Positions 25,784 through 35,765 of a stretch of 64,000 bases of DNA are shown in pieces (the first letter of the stretch is position 1; the number at the start of each line of letters is the position of its first letter). The stretch is from Caproicibacterium amylolyticum (lineage in GTDB: Bacteria; Bacillota; Clostridia; Oscillospirales; Acutalibacteraceae), in NCBI RefSeq assembly GCF_014467055.1, contig NZ_CP060696.1, forward strand, positions 186,001 through 250,000. The letters run 5' to 3'. The position numbers and the translations under genes are program-made. A model generated the notes under the pieces. It did no database searches, was not told the origin of the DNA, and saw only the letters and a program-made list of their open reading frames with translations.

Positions 25784-25807
25784 TGCGGCGAAGAAACGCG
25801 GCCCTTT

Positions 25808-25976
25808 CAGTAAAAGTTCCACCAGTTCTTTCAAGGGCTGTGTGGGTTGGGGCGCACTAAGACCTTATCCTGTAAAGCCCTTCATATCGAAAAAGGAAGC
25901 ATACAGCGCGCTTTCCTGCGGCGGGCGCTGCCCCCCGCACCCCTAGTCGCTTTCTGAGAAAGCGACGGAAAGTAAT
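25808..25976 (+). repeat. Dispersed intergenic repeat, copy B (169 bp)
   Basis: Lies between the convergent solute-binding-protein and spoIID-like genes. 5' end CAGTAAAAGTTCCACC with CTTTCAAGGG; middle CCTGTAAAGCCCTT and CCTGCGGCGGGCG; 3' end CCCTAGTCGCTTTC, tga, GAAAGCGAC (25946-25966) and GGAAAGTAAT. The last 30 bases are almost identical to copy A, while the first hairpin is degraded. Confidence 0.8.
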
Positions 25977-26041
25977 TATTGGAAGTTCTAAGGTTTAATT
26001 TTAGGCTGAAAAGAGGAAGCAGACAGTGGAGCCGCGCAATT

Positions 26042-27088
26042 TCATACCGCAGTAAGTGAAGAACCGGGATAGTACCACGAAAGAATCCGTGTGTAGGGTT
26101 CCCCCTGCTCGGCCATAGACACCGCACCGGTCTGACTCATGCCTACCCCGTGACCGTAGCCTTTGACGGAGAAGGTAAAATTCCCGTTTGCGTAAGTGAC
26201 GGAGAAATTTGCGGAGCGCAGCCCAAAGGCCGTGCGTGCATCTGTACCTTTGACACTTTTTCCGCCGAGCTGCATGGAAGTTACCATACCGGACTCTGTT
26301 CGTTTCATGTCGCCAACCCATGTGGAAGCGTCACCGGAAAGCGTGCAGCCCAGCCCGGCTGCAGCCGATTGGAACTGTGCACTGCTCATTTGTACGGTGG
26401 AAAGGTAGCCGGGTGCATAAATATCTGCGGGGCTGGCAACTGGTGAAAGGCAGGGTGACGCCGTGCCCCAAACATTGGCGGCATCTTCCGTGCGCCCGCT
26501 GCTGATGGCGTAGTAAGTCGCGTCAATCAGGTCATTCCCGCTGCGCAGTACTTTGCCGTAAACACTTTCTACTGCGGGCGCGAGATTGTTGTAGAATTTT
26601 GTGTAGTCCTCTTTCCATTTTGCTTTCATCTGGTCGTTTGTCACGTAAATCAGCCATTTCCCGGTGTCACAGGAAAAGTCGGCACCCTGCAGAGTGCTGT
26701 CAGGCTTCTGCTTCTGCTGCTGGCGCAAACGGGAATAGTATGTATATGCGGCAACTGTCTGTGCTTTCAGCGCTTCCTGCGGGCTGTCGGGACTCATTTC
26801 TGTTGCAACCGTACCGCGAACAAAATCCAGCTCGTCCACTGTCAGTACTGTGCTGCTCGCTTTGTCCAGAATACGAAAGGTCTTGCCGCTTACTTTTGCT
26901 GTGGCTGCTGTGCTTGCTGTACTGGGCTTTGGGGACGAAGCAGATGAAGCAGCACTGGATGATGCAGAAGCGGTTGTATGAGAAGAATTACTGCTGGTGC
27001 TGTTGGCACTGCTGCCGCCAAGCCCCAAGCATGGGAGCAGCAGGAGCAGCACAAAAAATACCGCCAGCAGAGAAATGGTTCCTTTCAC
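26042..27088 (-). CDS. spoIID: SpoIID/LytB-domain protein (stage II sporulation protein D type)
   Basis: 348 residues from GTG 27088, chosen because AAAGGAG lies about 9 bases upstream; longer in-frame starts have none. An N-terminal membrane anchor (SLLAVFFVLLLLLPCLGLG) is followed by a Ser/Thr/Ala-rich linker of about 60 residues and the SpoIID domain. The conserved element GTVATEMSPDSPQEALKAQTVAAYTYY holds the catalytic Glu. The C-terminus has VKGYGHGVGMSQTGAVSMAEQG. SpoIID is a lytic transglycosylase acting on denuded glycan strands during engulfment. The partners SpoIIM/P/Q are not in the window, so a vegetative LytB-like role is also possible. Confidence 0.88.
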   Translation of the reverse strand: MKGTISLLAVFFVLLLLLPCLGLGGSSANSTSSNSSHTTASASSSAASSASSPKPSTASTAATAKVSGKTFRILDKASSTVLTVDELDFVRGTVATEMSPDSPQEALKAQTVAAYTYYSRLRQQQKQKPDSTLQGADFSCDTGKWLIYVTNDQMKAKWKEDYTKFYNNLAPAVESVYGKVLRSGNDLIDATYYAISSGRTEDAANVWGTASPCLSPVASPADIYAPGYLSTVQMSSAQFQSAAAGLGCTLSGDASTWVGDMKRTESGMVTSMQLGGKSVKGTDARTAFGLRSANFSVTYANGNFTFSVKGYGHGVGMSQTGAVSMAEQGEPYTRILSWYYPGSSLTAV

Positions 27089-27363
27089 TTTACAGCACTC
27101 CTTTGATTTTATGGGTCCTTTTTGTGGCAGGACGGTTTCTATACATTTTACAGGTCGGCGCAGAAAATTATGCATCCTTTTTTGACAAAACGGCTTAGGA
27201 TTGCAGAAAAAGCAGAAAAATGCAGGAAATTGTGTGCCAATATGCACACAAAGCGGCTAAACTCTTGACTTTAAGGCGGTGCTGCTGTAAACTTATAGTT
27301 TAAGAATACTTAAGTTTCGTAAGTTTGCAGCACGTTTCATACAAGGTTAAGAGGGGGATTACA

Positions 27364-28737
27364 TTGGAACAGAAAGAAGACAGCACGATACGGGTTTCCA
27401 AGGAACTGCAGGATCTTTGCAGTGAATTCCGCGAAAACAACCAGATCCCAATGGCAAAGTTTGATTTGTACGGTGTGAAACGGGGACTGCGGAATCCCGA
27501 CGGCACCGGAGTTCTGGCAGGGCTTACCCAAATCAGTAATGTGCATGGCTACCTAATTAACGACAGTGAGCGCGTACCGGACAAAGGCATTTTGACCTAC
27601 CGCGGCATTGATGTTGCGGATATTGTGGAGGGCTGCCGCAAGGCAGACCGCTTTGGCTATGAAGAAGTTGTATGGCTGCTGCTGTTTGGCAAACTGCCTG
27701 TCAGCGCACAGCTGGAAAAACTGCATGCGGTGCTCAGCTTTTACCGTGAACTGCCGGAAAACTTTGCAGAAGACATGATTTTGAAGGCACCATCGCGCAA
27801 TATTATGAATAAGCTGGCGCGTTCCGTGCTGGCACTCTATTCTTATGATGAAAATCCGGACGATATTTCACTGGAAAACAGTATGCGGCAGTCTTTCCAG
27901 CTGATTGCGCAGCTGCCGGCAATTATGACCTACGCCTATCAGGTGAAGCGCCGGCGCTTTGACAAACAGAGTATGTTCTTCCATCCGGTGAATCCCAGCC
28001 AGTCCATTGCAGAATCCATTTTGGACGCGATCCGCCCGGACCGCAAGTTCACACATGACGAAGCTCATCTGCTGGATCTGTGTATGATGCTGCACGCAGA
28101 GCACAGCGGCGGCAACAACTCCACTTTTGCAGTGCGTGTGCTTTCCTCCACGGGAACGGATATTTATTCTGCCATTGCAGCGGGTATCGGCTCCCTGAAA
28201 GGCCCCAAGCACGGCGGCGCCAACCACCGCGTCATGATGATGATGCGCGACCTGATGCAGCATGTGGACGACTGGGGCAGCGAGAAAAAAGTATATGATT
28301 ATCTTGTTAAAATTGTAAACAAAGAGGTAGGGGATCATTCCGGCTTGATTTACGGCATGGGTCACGCGGTTTACACCCTGTCCGACCCGCGTGCGGTTAT
28401 CCTAAAAAGTGAAGCGGAAAAGCTGGCACCTGCACACGACGGCATGAAGGAAAAGTTTGAATTGTTCGAGCTGGTTGAAAAGCTGGCACCGAAGGTCTTT
28501 GAAGAAGTTCACGGCGACACCAAAGTGATTAGTGCCAATGTGGACTTTTACTCCGGCTTGGTGTACGAAATGCTGAATATTCCAACGGACCTTTACACAC
28601 CGCTGTTTGCGGTTTCCCGCATGGCGGGCTGGTGTGCACACCGCATTGAAGAAATTGAAACTGCCAAGCGCATTATGCGCCCGGCATACCGCTCCCTGTC
28701 GAAATCCAAGCCCTACATCCCCATTGACGAACGATAG
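27364..28737 (+). CDS. gltA: Citrate synthase
   Basis: 457-residue Si-type citrate synthase condensing acetyl-CoA and oxaloacetate. Motifs: GILTYRGIDVADI (N-terminal domain), LHAEHSGGNNSTFAVRVLSSTGTD with a catalytic His, GPKHGGANHRVM, GMGHAVYTLSDPRA with the second His, and NVDFYSGLVYEMLNIP with the catalytic Asp. The TTG at 27364 is taken as start because GAGGGGG ends 6 bases upstream; the in-frame ATG at 27325 has no site and precedes that signal. In an anaerobe it most likely feeds glutamate synthesis. No aconitase or isocitrate dehydrogenase is nearby. A methylcitrate synthase cannot be excluded. Confidence 0.94.
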   Translation: MEQKEDSTIRVSKELQDLCSEFRENNQIPMAKFDLYGVKRGLRNPDGTGVLAGLTQISNVHGYLINDSERVPDKGILTYRGIDVADIVEGCRKADRFGYEEVVWLLLFGKLPVSAQLEKLHAVLSFYRELPENFAEDMILKAPSRNIMNKLARSVLALYSYDENPDDISLENSMRQSFQLIAQLPAIMTYAYQVKRRRFDKQSMFFHPVNPSQSIAESILDAIRPDRKFTHDEAHLLDLCMMLHAEHSGGNNSTFAVRVLSSTGTDIYSAIAAGIGSLKGPKHGGANHRVMMMMRDLMQHVDDWGSEKKVYDYLVKIVNKEVGDHSGLIYGMGHAVYTLSDPRAVILKSEAEKLAPAHDGMKEKFELFELVEKLAPKVFEEVHGDTKVISANVDFYSGLVYEMLNIPTDLYTPLFAVSRMAGWCAHRIEEIETAKRIMRPAYRSLSKSKPYIPIDER

Positions 28738-28752
28738 GAGTGTCCTTTCTAC

Positions 28753-29745
28753 ATGAAATCAAAACTAGCATGGGCTGTGTTTGGCGTTACGCTGGCTGCA
28801 TCGCTGGGGCTGCGTCTGGTTGCACTCACTGCGGCAGAAACCTTTGGAACCATGAGCATCCTGCTCTGTGCCGTACTGGCGGTGGGTGTGGCGGTTTGTT
28901 TCTTTGCATGCCGCACTGACCACACCATGGTGCGCCTGCCGTTCAGCGGCAGAGTGCTGAGTATTGCTTACATTGCAGCCGGTATCCTGCTGACAGGAAT
29001 TACAATCGTCTATCAGGCGTGGAATAAAACCGGTCTGTTCCCGTATACTACAGGTATCTGCACCATCCTTGCGGTTGCGGCGGGACTGATGCTGTGCCTG
29101 CAGGGCTGCCTTTTTGCGGCGGATGGACAGAATTATTTTGCTGCCCATCCCATGCTGGCGCTGATTCCGGCGCTGTGGTGCTGCGCAGAGCTGGTGCTGC
29201 AGTTCCGCATCAATGTTTCGGAAGCGGTGAATCTGGAAAACATTCTGCGTACCGGTTCGCTTATTTTTCTGCTGCTGACGCTGCAGTCGCTGGCGCAGAT
29301 GGCTGCGCAGGTGCGGCGGGTGTCACGCGGACGGCTGTTTGGACTTGGATTTGGTGCGGTAACGTTCTGCGTGGTGTCAGTTTTGCCGAAGATCGGTTCC
29401 GTTTCTGCTGCTGCTTACCCGCCCGGTCTGCTGTGGGTACTGCTGGTGCTTTCTGCATATGTAATGATTTCGCTTTGTACTGTCCGCCCAATGACCCGCG
29501 AAGAACTGACCGGTGAAACGGAAGATGAAGAAGAACCGGAGGTGCGTCCGGTTGTCATGAAAGATGCACCGGCGCTGTCGGTGCATCTGCAGCGGGGCAA
29601 CCGTCCGGTCATCGCTTCCCGTGAAGACCGGCGCCCGCTTTCGCAGAGCGAGATGGAAAAACGGCTGGAACGTGTGCTGGTACAGTATCTTGGTCAGCGA
29701 TACAATGCAAAATGCTATTTCTATTCGCATAAAAAGCTGTACTGA
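28753..29745 (+). CDS. Polytopic membrane protein, function unknown
   Basis: 330 residues with about seven hydrophobic segments in the first 245 residues (e.g. SILLCAVLAVGVAVCFFAC, IAYIAAGILLTGITIVY, LIFLLLTLQSLAQMAAQV, LLWVLLVLSAYVMISL). A soluble, charged tail of about 80 residues follows, containing EDEEEPEVRP and ending KCYFYSHKKLY. I do not recognise the family. It starts 15 bases after the citrate synthase stop with AGGAG at 11 bases, so it is likely co-transcribed with it. No catalytic motif visible. Confidence 0.8.
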   Translation: MKSKLAWAVFGVTLAASLGLRLVALTAAETFGTMSILLCAVLAVGVAVCFFACRTDHTMVRLPFSGRVLSIAYIAAGILLTGITIVYQAWNKTGLFPYTTGICTILAVAAGLMLCLQGCLFAADGQNYFAAHPMLALIPALWCCAELVLQFRINVSEAVNLENILRTGSLIFLLLTLQSLAQMAAQVRRVSRGRLFGLGFGAVTFCVVSVLPKIGSVSAAAYPPGLLWVLLVLSAYVMISLCTVRPMTREELTGETEDEEEPEVRPVVMKDAPALSVHLQRGNRPVIASREDRRPLSQSEMEKRLERVLVQYLGQRYNAKCYFYSHKKLY

Positions 29746-29822
29746 ATTCTGCCTTTTAAAGCCTGCAGCCGCGTAATTCGTGCTTTCTTTCGTTATTTTT
29801 TGTTAAAAATGAAACAAGCACT

Positions 29823-29850
29823 TGTAAATTGACTGCTTAAATAATATAAT
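29823..29850 (+). promoter_or_regulatory. Promoter of gapA
   Basis: TTGTAA (29823-29828), 16-base spacer, perfect TATAAT (29845-29850). A closer TTGACT at 29829 is only 10 bases from the -10 and is not usable. Confidence 0.6.
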
Positions 29851-29913
29851 AGATTTAGCCGCTTGAGGCTGTATTTGAATTCGTTTATTTTTATTTTCAA
29901 GGAGGATATTAAA

Positions 29914-30942
29914 ATGTCAGTTAAGGTAGCAATCAATGGTTTTGGTCGTATCGGCCGTCTGGCTTTCCGTCAGATGTTCGAAGCAGAGGGTTATGAAGTC
30001 GTCGCAATCAACGATTTGACAAGCCCTGCAATGCTGGCTCACCTGCTGAAGTATGACACTGCCCAGGGTTCTTTCTGCGGCAAGATTGGTGAGAACAAGC
30101 ATACAGTTGAAGCCGGCGAGGATTACATTGTTGTTGACGGTAAGAAGATTACCATCTATGCAATTAAAGATGCAAAGGATTGCCCGTGGGGCAAGCTTGG
30201 CATTGACGTTGTTCTGGAGTGCACAGGCTTCTACACCTCCAAAGAGAAGTCCATGGCTCACATCCAGGCTGGTGCAAAGAAGGTTGTTATCTCCGCTCCT
30301 GCCGGCAACGACCTGAAGACCATTGTTTACTCCGTTAACGAGAAGACTCTGGACAAGAACGATCAGGTTATTTCTGCTGCTTCCTGCACAACCAACTGCT
30401 TGGCTCCTATGGCCAACACCCTGAACAACACTTATCCGATCGTTTCCGGTATCATGACAACTGTTCATGCTTATACCGGCGACCAGATGATTCTGGACGG
30501 CCCGCAGCGTAAGGGCGACCTTCGCCGTGCACGTGCCGGCGCACAGAACATTGTTCCGAACACCACTGGTGCTGCTAAGGCAATCGGCTTGGTTATTCCG
30601 GAACTGCTGGGCAAACTGATCGGCTCCGCACAGCGCGTTCCTGTGCCGACAGGTTCCACAACAATTCTGGTTGCTGTTGTTAAGGGTAAGGACGTTACAA
30701 AGGAATCCATCAACGCTGCTATGAAGGCTGCTGCTTCCGAGTCCTTTGGCTACAACGAGGACCTGATTGTTTCCTCCGATGTTATCGGCATGAAGTACGG
30801 TTCCCTGTTTGATGCTACTCAGACAATGGTTACTAAGATTGACGACGACACCTATCAGGTACAGGTTGTTTCTTGGTACGATAACGAGAATTCCTACACC
30901 AGCCAGATGGTTCGTACAATTAAATATTTTGCTGAACTGTAA
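29914..30942 (+). CDS. gapA: Glyceraldehyde-3-phosphate dehydrogenase (NAD type)
   Basis: 342 residues. The Rossmann start is [15 protein letters not shown]; an Asp in AINDLTSP near residue 34 favours NAD over NADP. The catalytic Cys is in [12 protein letters not shown] (residue 158), with [15 protein letters not shown] near the C-terminus. Catalyses oxidative phosphorylation of glyceraldehyde 3-phosphate. ATG 29914 follows AAGGAGG. Codon use is strongly biased, as in the surface protein and rplL, fitting high expression. Separate from pgk-tpiA-gpmI, with its own promoter and terminator. Confidence 0.98.
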   Translation: MSVKVAINGFGRIGRLAFRQMFEAEGYEVVAINDLTSPAMLAHLLKYDTAQGSFCGKIGENKHTVEAGEDYIVVDGKKITIYAIKDAKDCPWGKLGIDVVLECTGFYTSKEKSMAHIQAGAKKVVISAPAGNDLKTIVYSVNEKTLDKNDQVISAASCTTNCLAPMANTLNNTYPIVSGIMTTVHAYTGDQMILDGPQRKGDLRRARAGAQNIVPNTTGAAKAIGLVIPELLGKLIGSAQRVPVPTGSTTILVAVVKGKDVTKESINAAMKAAASESFGYNEDLIVSSDVIGMKYGSLFDATQTMVTKIDDDTYQVQVVSWYDNENSYTSQMVRTIKYFAEL

Positions 30943-30981
30943 TCTTGTCTGTAACAGATAAGTAAGCATAAAGCAATGGAG

Positions 30982-31026
30982 CACCCCTGAAAATTTTGGT
31001 TCTGCCAAATTTTCGGGGGTGTTTTT
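30982..31026 (+). terminator. Intrinsic terminator of gapA
   Basis: CACCCCTGAAAATTT (30982-30996) pairs with AAATTTTCGGGGGTG (31007-31021), one mismatch, followed by TTTTT. Confidence 0.9.
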
Positions 31027-31250
31027 CATATTTATATATGCGGAAATTTCATTTGAACTTGAAAAATTTTTATTATTTTTTTGCTTTTTTAATACATTTT
31101 ACGAAAAATGACCGCATTTTTCATCTCCCTGCGGTATACTAGTAGCTATGCGAAACTTCATTAGGGCTGAAAATGAGTGGATTTTGTAACAAAGTAAACA
31201 AAATAACAGCTCTTTATTGGGACAACTTCTGCAATATTTTCATAAAAGTA

Positions 31251-31278
31251 TTGAAATTCCTCGTTTTTGTGGTATTAT
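31251..31278 (+). promoter_or_regulatory. Promoter of the glycogen operon
   Basis: TTGAAA (31251-31256), 16-base spacer, TATTAT (31273-31278). The start near 31285 leaves about 40 bases of leader. The rest of the 385-base gap between gapA and glgB (31027-31250) is AT-rich; I see only a second weak -10-like TATACT at 31134 and no gene. Confidence 0.6.
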
Positions 31279-31327
31279 TACATTATAAAACATTACTAAA
31301 TTCCCACACCTGAAGGAGCTGATACAT

Positions 31328-33358
31328 ATGCAAAAAAGCGAAACACAAAGGGACAGTCTGCCACTATACCTGTTCCATCAGGGAACGAATGTACAGGCTT
31401 ATGAATATATGGGCGTACACTGTGGGCAAATCAATGGAAAAACACAGACTGTCTTTCGCGTGTGGGCGCCAAATGCAAAGACTGTTTCCGTGGTTGGCGA
31501 TTTCAACGAATGGGATCCAATGCGATGTCCGATGGAAAAGGTAAGCGCAGGCGTGTGGGAAGCGTGGCTTCCTTTCCCACTGAAGGAGTACGAGCGCTAT
31601 CAGTTCTGTGTGACAGCTGCTGACGGCAGCCAAGTCCAGAAAAGTGACCCATATGCCTACTTTTACGATACCCGCCCCGGTACTTCCAGTAAATATTATG
31701 ATATTACCGGATTTCACTGGAGTGATACAGCTTGGCAGAAACACAAGGAACAGCAGGAGCATTATGACCATCCGGTCAATATTTATGAAATGCATCTTGG
31801 TTCTTGGCGTCGGTATCAGGACGGCAACGTATTCAGTTATGACAAGCTGGCGGAGGAACTGGTGCCGTATGTAAAGGAAATGGGTTACACGCACATTGAA
31901 ATTATGCCGGTAACCGAATATCCGTTTGATGGTTCCTGGGGTTATCAGGTGACCGGCTACTTTGCTCCCACTTCGCGCTACGGAACACCAAAACAATTCA
32001 TGCATTTTGTAGATGTGTGCCATGAAGCCGGCATTGGTGTCATTATGGACTGGGTGCCTGCACATTTTCCCAAAGATGCTTTTGGGCTTGCCAGGTTTGA
32101 CGGGACACCCTGTTATGAATATGCAGACCCGCGCAAGGGGGAACATAAAGACTGGGGTACGCTTGTGTTTGACTACGGCAGGCCGGAGGTCATGTGTTTC
32201 CTGATTTCAAGTGCAGTCTTTTGGCTTAAAAAGTACCATATTGATGGTATTCGCGTGGACGCGGTTGCTTCTATGCTGTACTTGGATTACAGCCGGAAAG
32301 CCGGCGAGTGGGTGCCGAACAAGGACGGCGGCCGTGAAAATCTGGAGGCCATCACGTTTCTGCAGAAGCTGAATGAAGCAGTCTTTGCCCGCTTCCCAAC
32401 GGCCATGATGATTGCGGAGGAATCCACCAGCTGGCCGATGGTCAGTAAGCCGACCTATATGGGCGGCTTAGGGTTCAACTACAAGTGGAACATGGGCTGG
32501 ATGAACGACATGATGCATTACATGGCGCTGGACCCGCTTGGCAGAAAGTATAATCAGAATGACATCACGTTTTCATTTTTTTATGCTTTTGCGGAAAATT
32601 TTGTTTTACCGATTTCCCATGATGAAGTTGTGCACGGCAAGTGTTCCTTGATGAATAAAATGCCCGGAACCGCAGAGCAAAAGTTTGCCGGCGTACGTGC
32701 GTTTCTGGGTTATATGATGGCACATCCCGGAAAGAAGCTGCTGTTTATGGGAACGGAGCTGGGGCAGTTTATTGAGTGGAACTATGAGCAGGAGCTGGAC
32801 TGGCTGCTGCTGCAGTATCCGCAGCATGCTGCACAGCATCGCTTTTTTAAGGAAATCAACCATTTCTATTTGGAAAATTCGCCATTGTGGGAAATTGATT
32901 TTAACTGGGATGGCTTTTCGTGGATCAGCAGCGATGACTGCGAACAGAGTGTGATTGTTTTCCGTCGTTTCAACAAAGAAAAGGATGAGATCATTATAGT
33001 CTGCAACTTCGTTCCGGTCGAGCGCGAACAGTACCGAATCGGTGTGCCGTATGACGGCGCTTATGAGGAAGTTTTCTCGACAGACTGGAGCCGCTTTGGC
33101 GGCAGCGGCATTGAAAATGGCAGCAATATTATCAGCGAGAAAGAGTTTCCCATGCATGGTATGGAGCAGTCCATAAACCTGCGTCTGCCGCCGCTTTCTA
33201 CAATTTATCTGAAACACAAAGCAGAAAAGCTGCTCCCAAAGGGCGGCGCAAAAACCAGATTTGCCAAAAGAAGCAGCAAGAGCGCCGGTAAAACAAGTAC
33301 CGGTGTCATTACAATAAAAAGTGCAAAAAATTTGCCAAAGCAGAAGAGTATATTCTAA
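31328..33358 (+). CDS. glgB: 1,4-alpha-glucan branching enzyme (GH13)
   Basis: 676 residues. The N-terminal CBM48 domain (FRVWAPNAKTVSVVGDFNEWDP) is followed by the GH13 barrel. Catalytic residues by homology: Asp 311 in GIRVDAVAS, Glu 364 in MIAEEST and Asp 432 in ISHDEVVHGK. The C-terminal beta domain is followed by an unusual Lys/Ser-rich tail of about 40 residues (GGAKTRFAKRSSKSAGK), which may bind polyanions or glycogen. It transfers alpha-1,4 chains to alpha-1,6 branch points. ATG 31328 follows AAGGAG. First gene of glgB-glgC-glgD-glgA; glgC starts 15 bases later. Confidence 0.97.
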   Translation: MQKSETQRDSLPLYLFHQGTNVQAYEYMGVHCGQINGKTQTVFRVWAPNAKTVSVVGDFNEWDPMRCPMEKVSAGVWEAWLPFPLKEYERYQFCVTAADGSQVQKSDPYAYFYDTRPGTSSKYYDITGFHWSDTAWQKHKEQQEHYDHPVNIYEMHLGSWRRYQDGNVFSYDKLAEELVPYVKEMGYTHIEIMPVTEYPFDGSWGYQVTGYFAPTSRYGTPKQFMHFVDVCHEAGIGVIMDWVPAHFPKDAFGLARFDGTPCYEYADPRKGEHKDWGTLVFDYGRPEVMCFLISSAVFWLKKYHIDGIRVDAVASMLYLDYSRKAGEWVPNKDGGRENLEAITFLQKLNEAVFARFPTAMMIAEESTSWPMVSKPTYMGGLGFNYKWNMGWMNDMMHYMALDPLGRKYNQNDITFSFFYAFAENFVLPISHDEVVHGKCSLMNKMPGTAEQKFAGVRAFLGYMMAHPGKKLLFMGTELGQFIEWNYEQELDWLLLQYPQHAAQHRFFKEINHFYLENSPLWEIDFNWDGFSWISSDDCEQSVIVFRRFNKEKDEIIIVCNFVPVEREQYRIGVPYDGAYEEVFSTDWSRFGGSGIENGSNIISEKEFPMHGMEQSINLRLPPLSTIYLKHKAEKLLPKGGAKTRFAKRSSKSAGKTSTGVITIKSAKNLPKQKSIF

Positions 33359-33372
33359 GGAGGAACTAAACC

Positions 33373-34599
33373 ATGTTGCCTAAACAAGAAGTTGTGGCGA
33401 TGATCCTGGCAGGAGGCCAGGGAAGTCGGCTTGGGGTGCTGACAAAAAAGCTGGCAAAGCCGGCAGTCCCATACGGCGGCAAATACCGCATCATTGATTT
33501 CCCACTTTCAAACTGTGTCAATTCAGGTATTGAAACAGTTGGTGTGCTCACACAGTACCAGCCACTGGAACTGAACGAATATATTGGTTCCGGCCAGCCA
33601 TGGGATTTGGACAGCATGAACGCGGGTGTGCGTGTGCTTCCGCCGTATCAGCGCAGCCGCAAGTCTGACTGGTACAAGGGAACCGCTAATGCTATTTACC
33701 AAAATATTCCATACATAGAGCGCTACAGCCCGGAGTATGTTGTCATCCTTTCCGGTGATCATATTTACAAAATGGATTACTCCAAGATGGTTGCGTACCA
33801 CAAGGAGAAAAATGCGGATTGCACGATTGCGGTGATAGAAGTCCCAATGGCGGAAGCGCCGCGCTTTGGTATCCTGAACACCAACGAGGACGATTCGATT
33901 TACGAATTTGATGAGAAGCCCAAAAAGCCAAAGAGCAACAAGGCAAGCATGGGCATCTACGTCTTTACCTGGAGCAAGCTGAAAAAGTATCTGGAGGAGG
34001 ATGAGGCTACGCCGAAGAGCAGCAATGACTTTGGCCATGACGTTTTGCCCGCCATGCTGGAGTCCGGCGAGCGCATGTTTGCTTATCCCTTTGAGGGCTA
34101 CTGGAAGGACGTTGGCACAGTGGAAAGCCTGTGGGAATCCAATATGGATCTGCTCAACCCCAACGTGCCGCTGGATTTGTCTGAGGATACTTGGAAAATC
34201 TACTGCCGCAACCCGGTAATGCCTCCGCACTACATTTCCAAGGATGCAAAAGTGCAGAATTCACTGGTGGCAGAGGGTGCAAATGTATATGGAGAAATTG
34301 ACTTTGCTGTTCTCTTCTCCGGCGTGTACATTGCGCCGGGTGCCGTGGTACGTGACTCTATTATTATGCCCGGCACACGCATTGAGGAGGGCGCGGTGGT
34401 GCAGTACGCAATCGTTGCAGAAAACTCCGTTATCGGCAAAAACGCGGTGGTCGGCCAGCGCCCGGAGGACATGGAAAACAAGGACGACTGGGGCGTTGCC
34501 GTGGTTGGCAGCGACTGTGTAATCAAGCCGGGAATGATTGTGCCGCCAAAAGCAATGGTGGACGCAGAAACAATGGCAGAGGAGGCACAGAAGCAATGA
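33373..34599 (+). CDS. glgC: Glucose-1-phosphate adenylyltransferase (ADP-glucose pyrophosphorylase), catalytic subunit
   Basis: 408 residues. The N-terminal nucleotidyltransferase has [35 protein letters not shown], with GRPLSN-type contacts, [10 protein letters not shown], and FDEKPKKP with the sugar-phosphate Lys. The C-terminal left-handed beta-helix repeats carry [24 protein letters not shown]. It makes ADP-glucose from glucose 1-phosphate and ATP, the committed step. ATG 33373 follows AAGGAGG. Its stop overlaps the glgD start by four bases (ATGA), implying coupled synthesis of the two subunits. Confidence 0.97.
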   Translation: MLPKQEVVAMILAGGQGSRLGVLTKKLAKPAVPYGGKYRIIDFPLSNCVNSGIETVGVLTQYQPLELNEYIGSGQPWDLDSMNAGVRVLPPYQRSRKSDWYKGTANAIYQNIPYIERYSPEYVVILSGDHIYKMDYSKMVAYHKEKNADCTIAVIEVPMAEAPRFGILNTNEDDSIYEFDEKPKKPKSNKASMGIYVFTWSKLKKYLEEDEATPKSSNDFGHDVLPAMLESGERMFAYPFEGYWKDVGTVESLWESNMDLLNPNVPLDLSEDTWKIYCRNPVMPPHYISKDAKVQNSLVAEGANVYGEIDFAVLFSGVYIAPGAVVRDSIIMPGTRIEEGAVVQYAIVAENSVIGKNAVVGQRPEDMENKDDWGVAVVGSDCVIKPGMIVPPKAMVDAETMAEEAQKQ

Positions 34600-35711
34600 A
34601 CGCAAATAATGTGCTTGGCATTATTTTTTCGAATATGCACGACGAGAAGATTCGGGAACTGACAGAAACACGTACCATGGGCAGCGTGCCGTTCGGCGGC
34701 CGCTACCGTTTGATTGACTTTGCACTTTCCAATATGGTAAACTCCGGTATCAACAAAGTCGGTGTGATTACAAAAAGCAACTATCAGTCCCTGATGGACC
34801 ACCTTGGTTCCGGAAAAGCGTGGGATCTTTCACGCAAGCGTGAAGGTTTGTTCATTCTTCCGCCGTTTTCTAACGGCAATGCGGAAAATAACAGCCGCAT
34901 TGAGTCCCTTGCGTCCATTATGCGTTTTCTTTCCCACTCAAATGAGGAGTATGTGTTTCTGACGGACAGCGACTATGTGTGCAATATTGACTGCAAAAAG
35001 ATTTTGGCCTCTCACATTGAGAGCGGCGCGGATATTACAGTTGCATACCAATACGGACACATTCCGGAAAAGTACGCCGCACCGGTTGCCTATGAGGTTG
35101 ACCCTGACGGTATGGTGCGGGATGCTCTGATTCAGCCGAATGAGGATGGTGCCTGCAACTACGGTCTGCCCATGATGATAATCGGCAGAGAACTGCTGAT
35201 GAAACTGGTTTCCGACTGTGTCAGCCGCAACCTTTACCACTTTGAACGGGACTTTATTCAGCGCAACATTCCCAATTACCGGTTTAACGGTTATGAATTT
35301 AAGGGCTTTATCCGCTCAATTTGCAGCATGAACGATTACTTTGAATCCAATATGGCACTGATGCAGCCCAAGGTGCGCAGTGAACTGTTCACATCGGACC
35401 GCCCAATTTACACGAAGGTGCGTGATGATATGCCTACCCGCTACGGCCTTGGCAGCGAAGTAGCCAACAGCCTGATTGCAGACGGCTGCATTATTGAAGG
35501 CACCGTGGAAAACTGTGTGCTGTTCCGCGGCGTGCATATTGGCAAGAACTCTAAAGTCAGCAACTGTGTGATTATGCAGGACAGCAAGGTTGGCCAGGAT
35601 TGCAAGCTGGACTATGTCATTATGGATAAGGATATCATTATTAAAGATGAGCGCTCGTTGATGGGCTTTCAGTCCTATCCGGTGTTCATCAACAAGGGCA
35701 GCGTGGTTTGA
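34596..35711 (+). CDS. glgD: GlgD subunit of ADP-glucose pyrophosphorylase
   Basis: 371 residues, homologous to GlgC but diverged at the catalytic loop: the GGxGxRL nucleotide motif is replaced ([19 protein letters not shown]), while [22 protein letters not shown] and the C-terminal beta-helix remain. In Firmicutes, GlgD is a non-catalytic or regulatory partner that stimulates GlgC in a hetero-oligomer. Start overlaps the glgC stop (ATGA). The loss of the signature is seen directly; its regulatory role is known for the family. Confidence 0.94.
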   Translation: MNANNVLGIIFSNMHDEKIRELTETRTMGSVPFGGRYRLIDFALSNMVNSGINKVGVITKSNYQSLMDHLGSGKAWDLSRKREGLFILPPFSNGNAENNSRIESLASIMRFLSHSNEEYVFLTDSDYVCNIDCKKILASHIESGADITVAYQYGHIPEKYAAPVAYEVDPDGMVRDALIQPNEDGACNYGLPMMIIGRELLMKLVSDCVSRNLYHFERDFIQRNIPNYRFNGYEFKGFIRSICSMNDYFESNMALMQPKVRSELFTSDRPIYTKVRDDMPTRYGLGSEVANSLIADGCIIEGTVENCVLFRGVHIGKNSKVSNCVIMQDSKVGQDCKLDYVIMDKDIIIKDERSLMGFQSYPVFINKGSVV

Positions 35712-35765
35712 CCACCAGAAGAAACCGGCACAGCCGGCAGATAAAAATGGAAGGGATGATTTTTC

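Noticed and set aside
27289..27317. AAACTTA/TAAGTTT inverted repeat before citrate synthase as an operator
   Set aside because: AT-rich and short with a loose loop; no well-spaced promoter could be fixed around it, so chance is likely.
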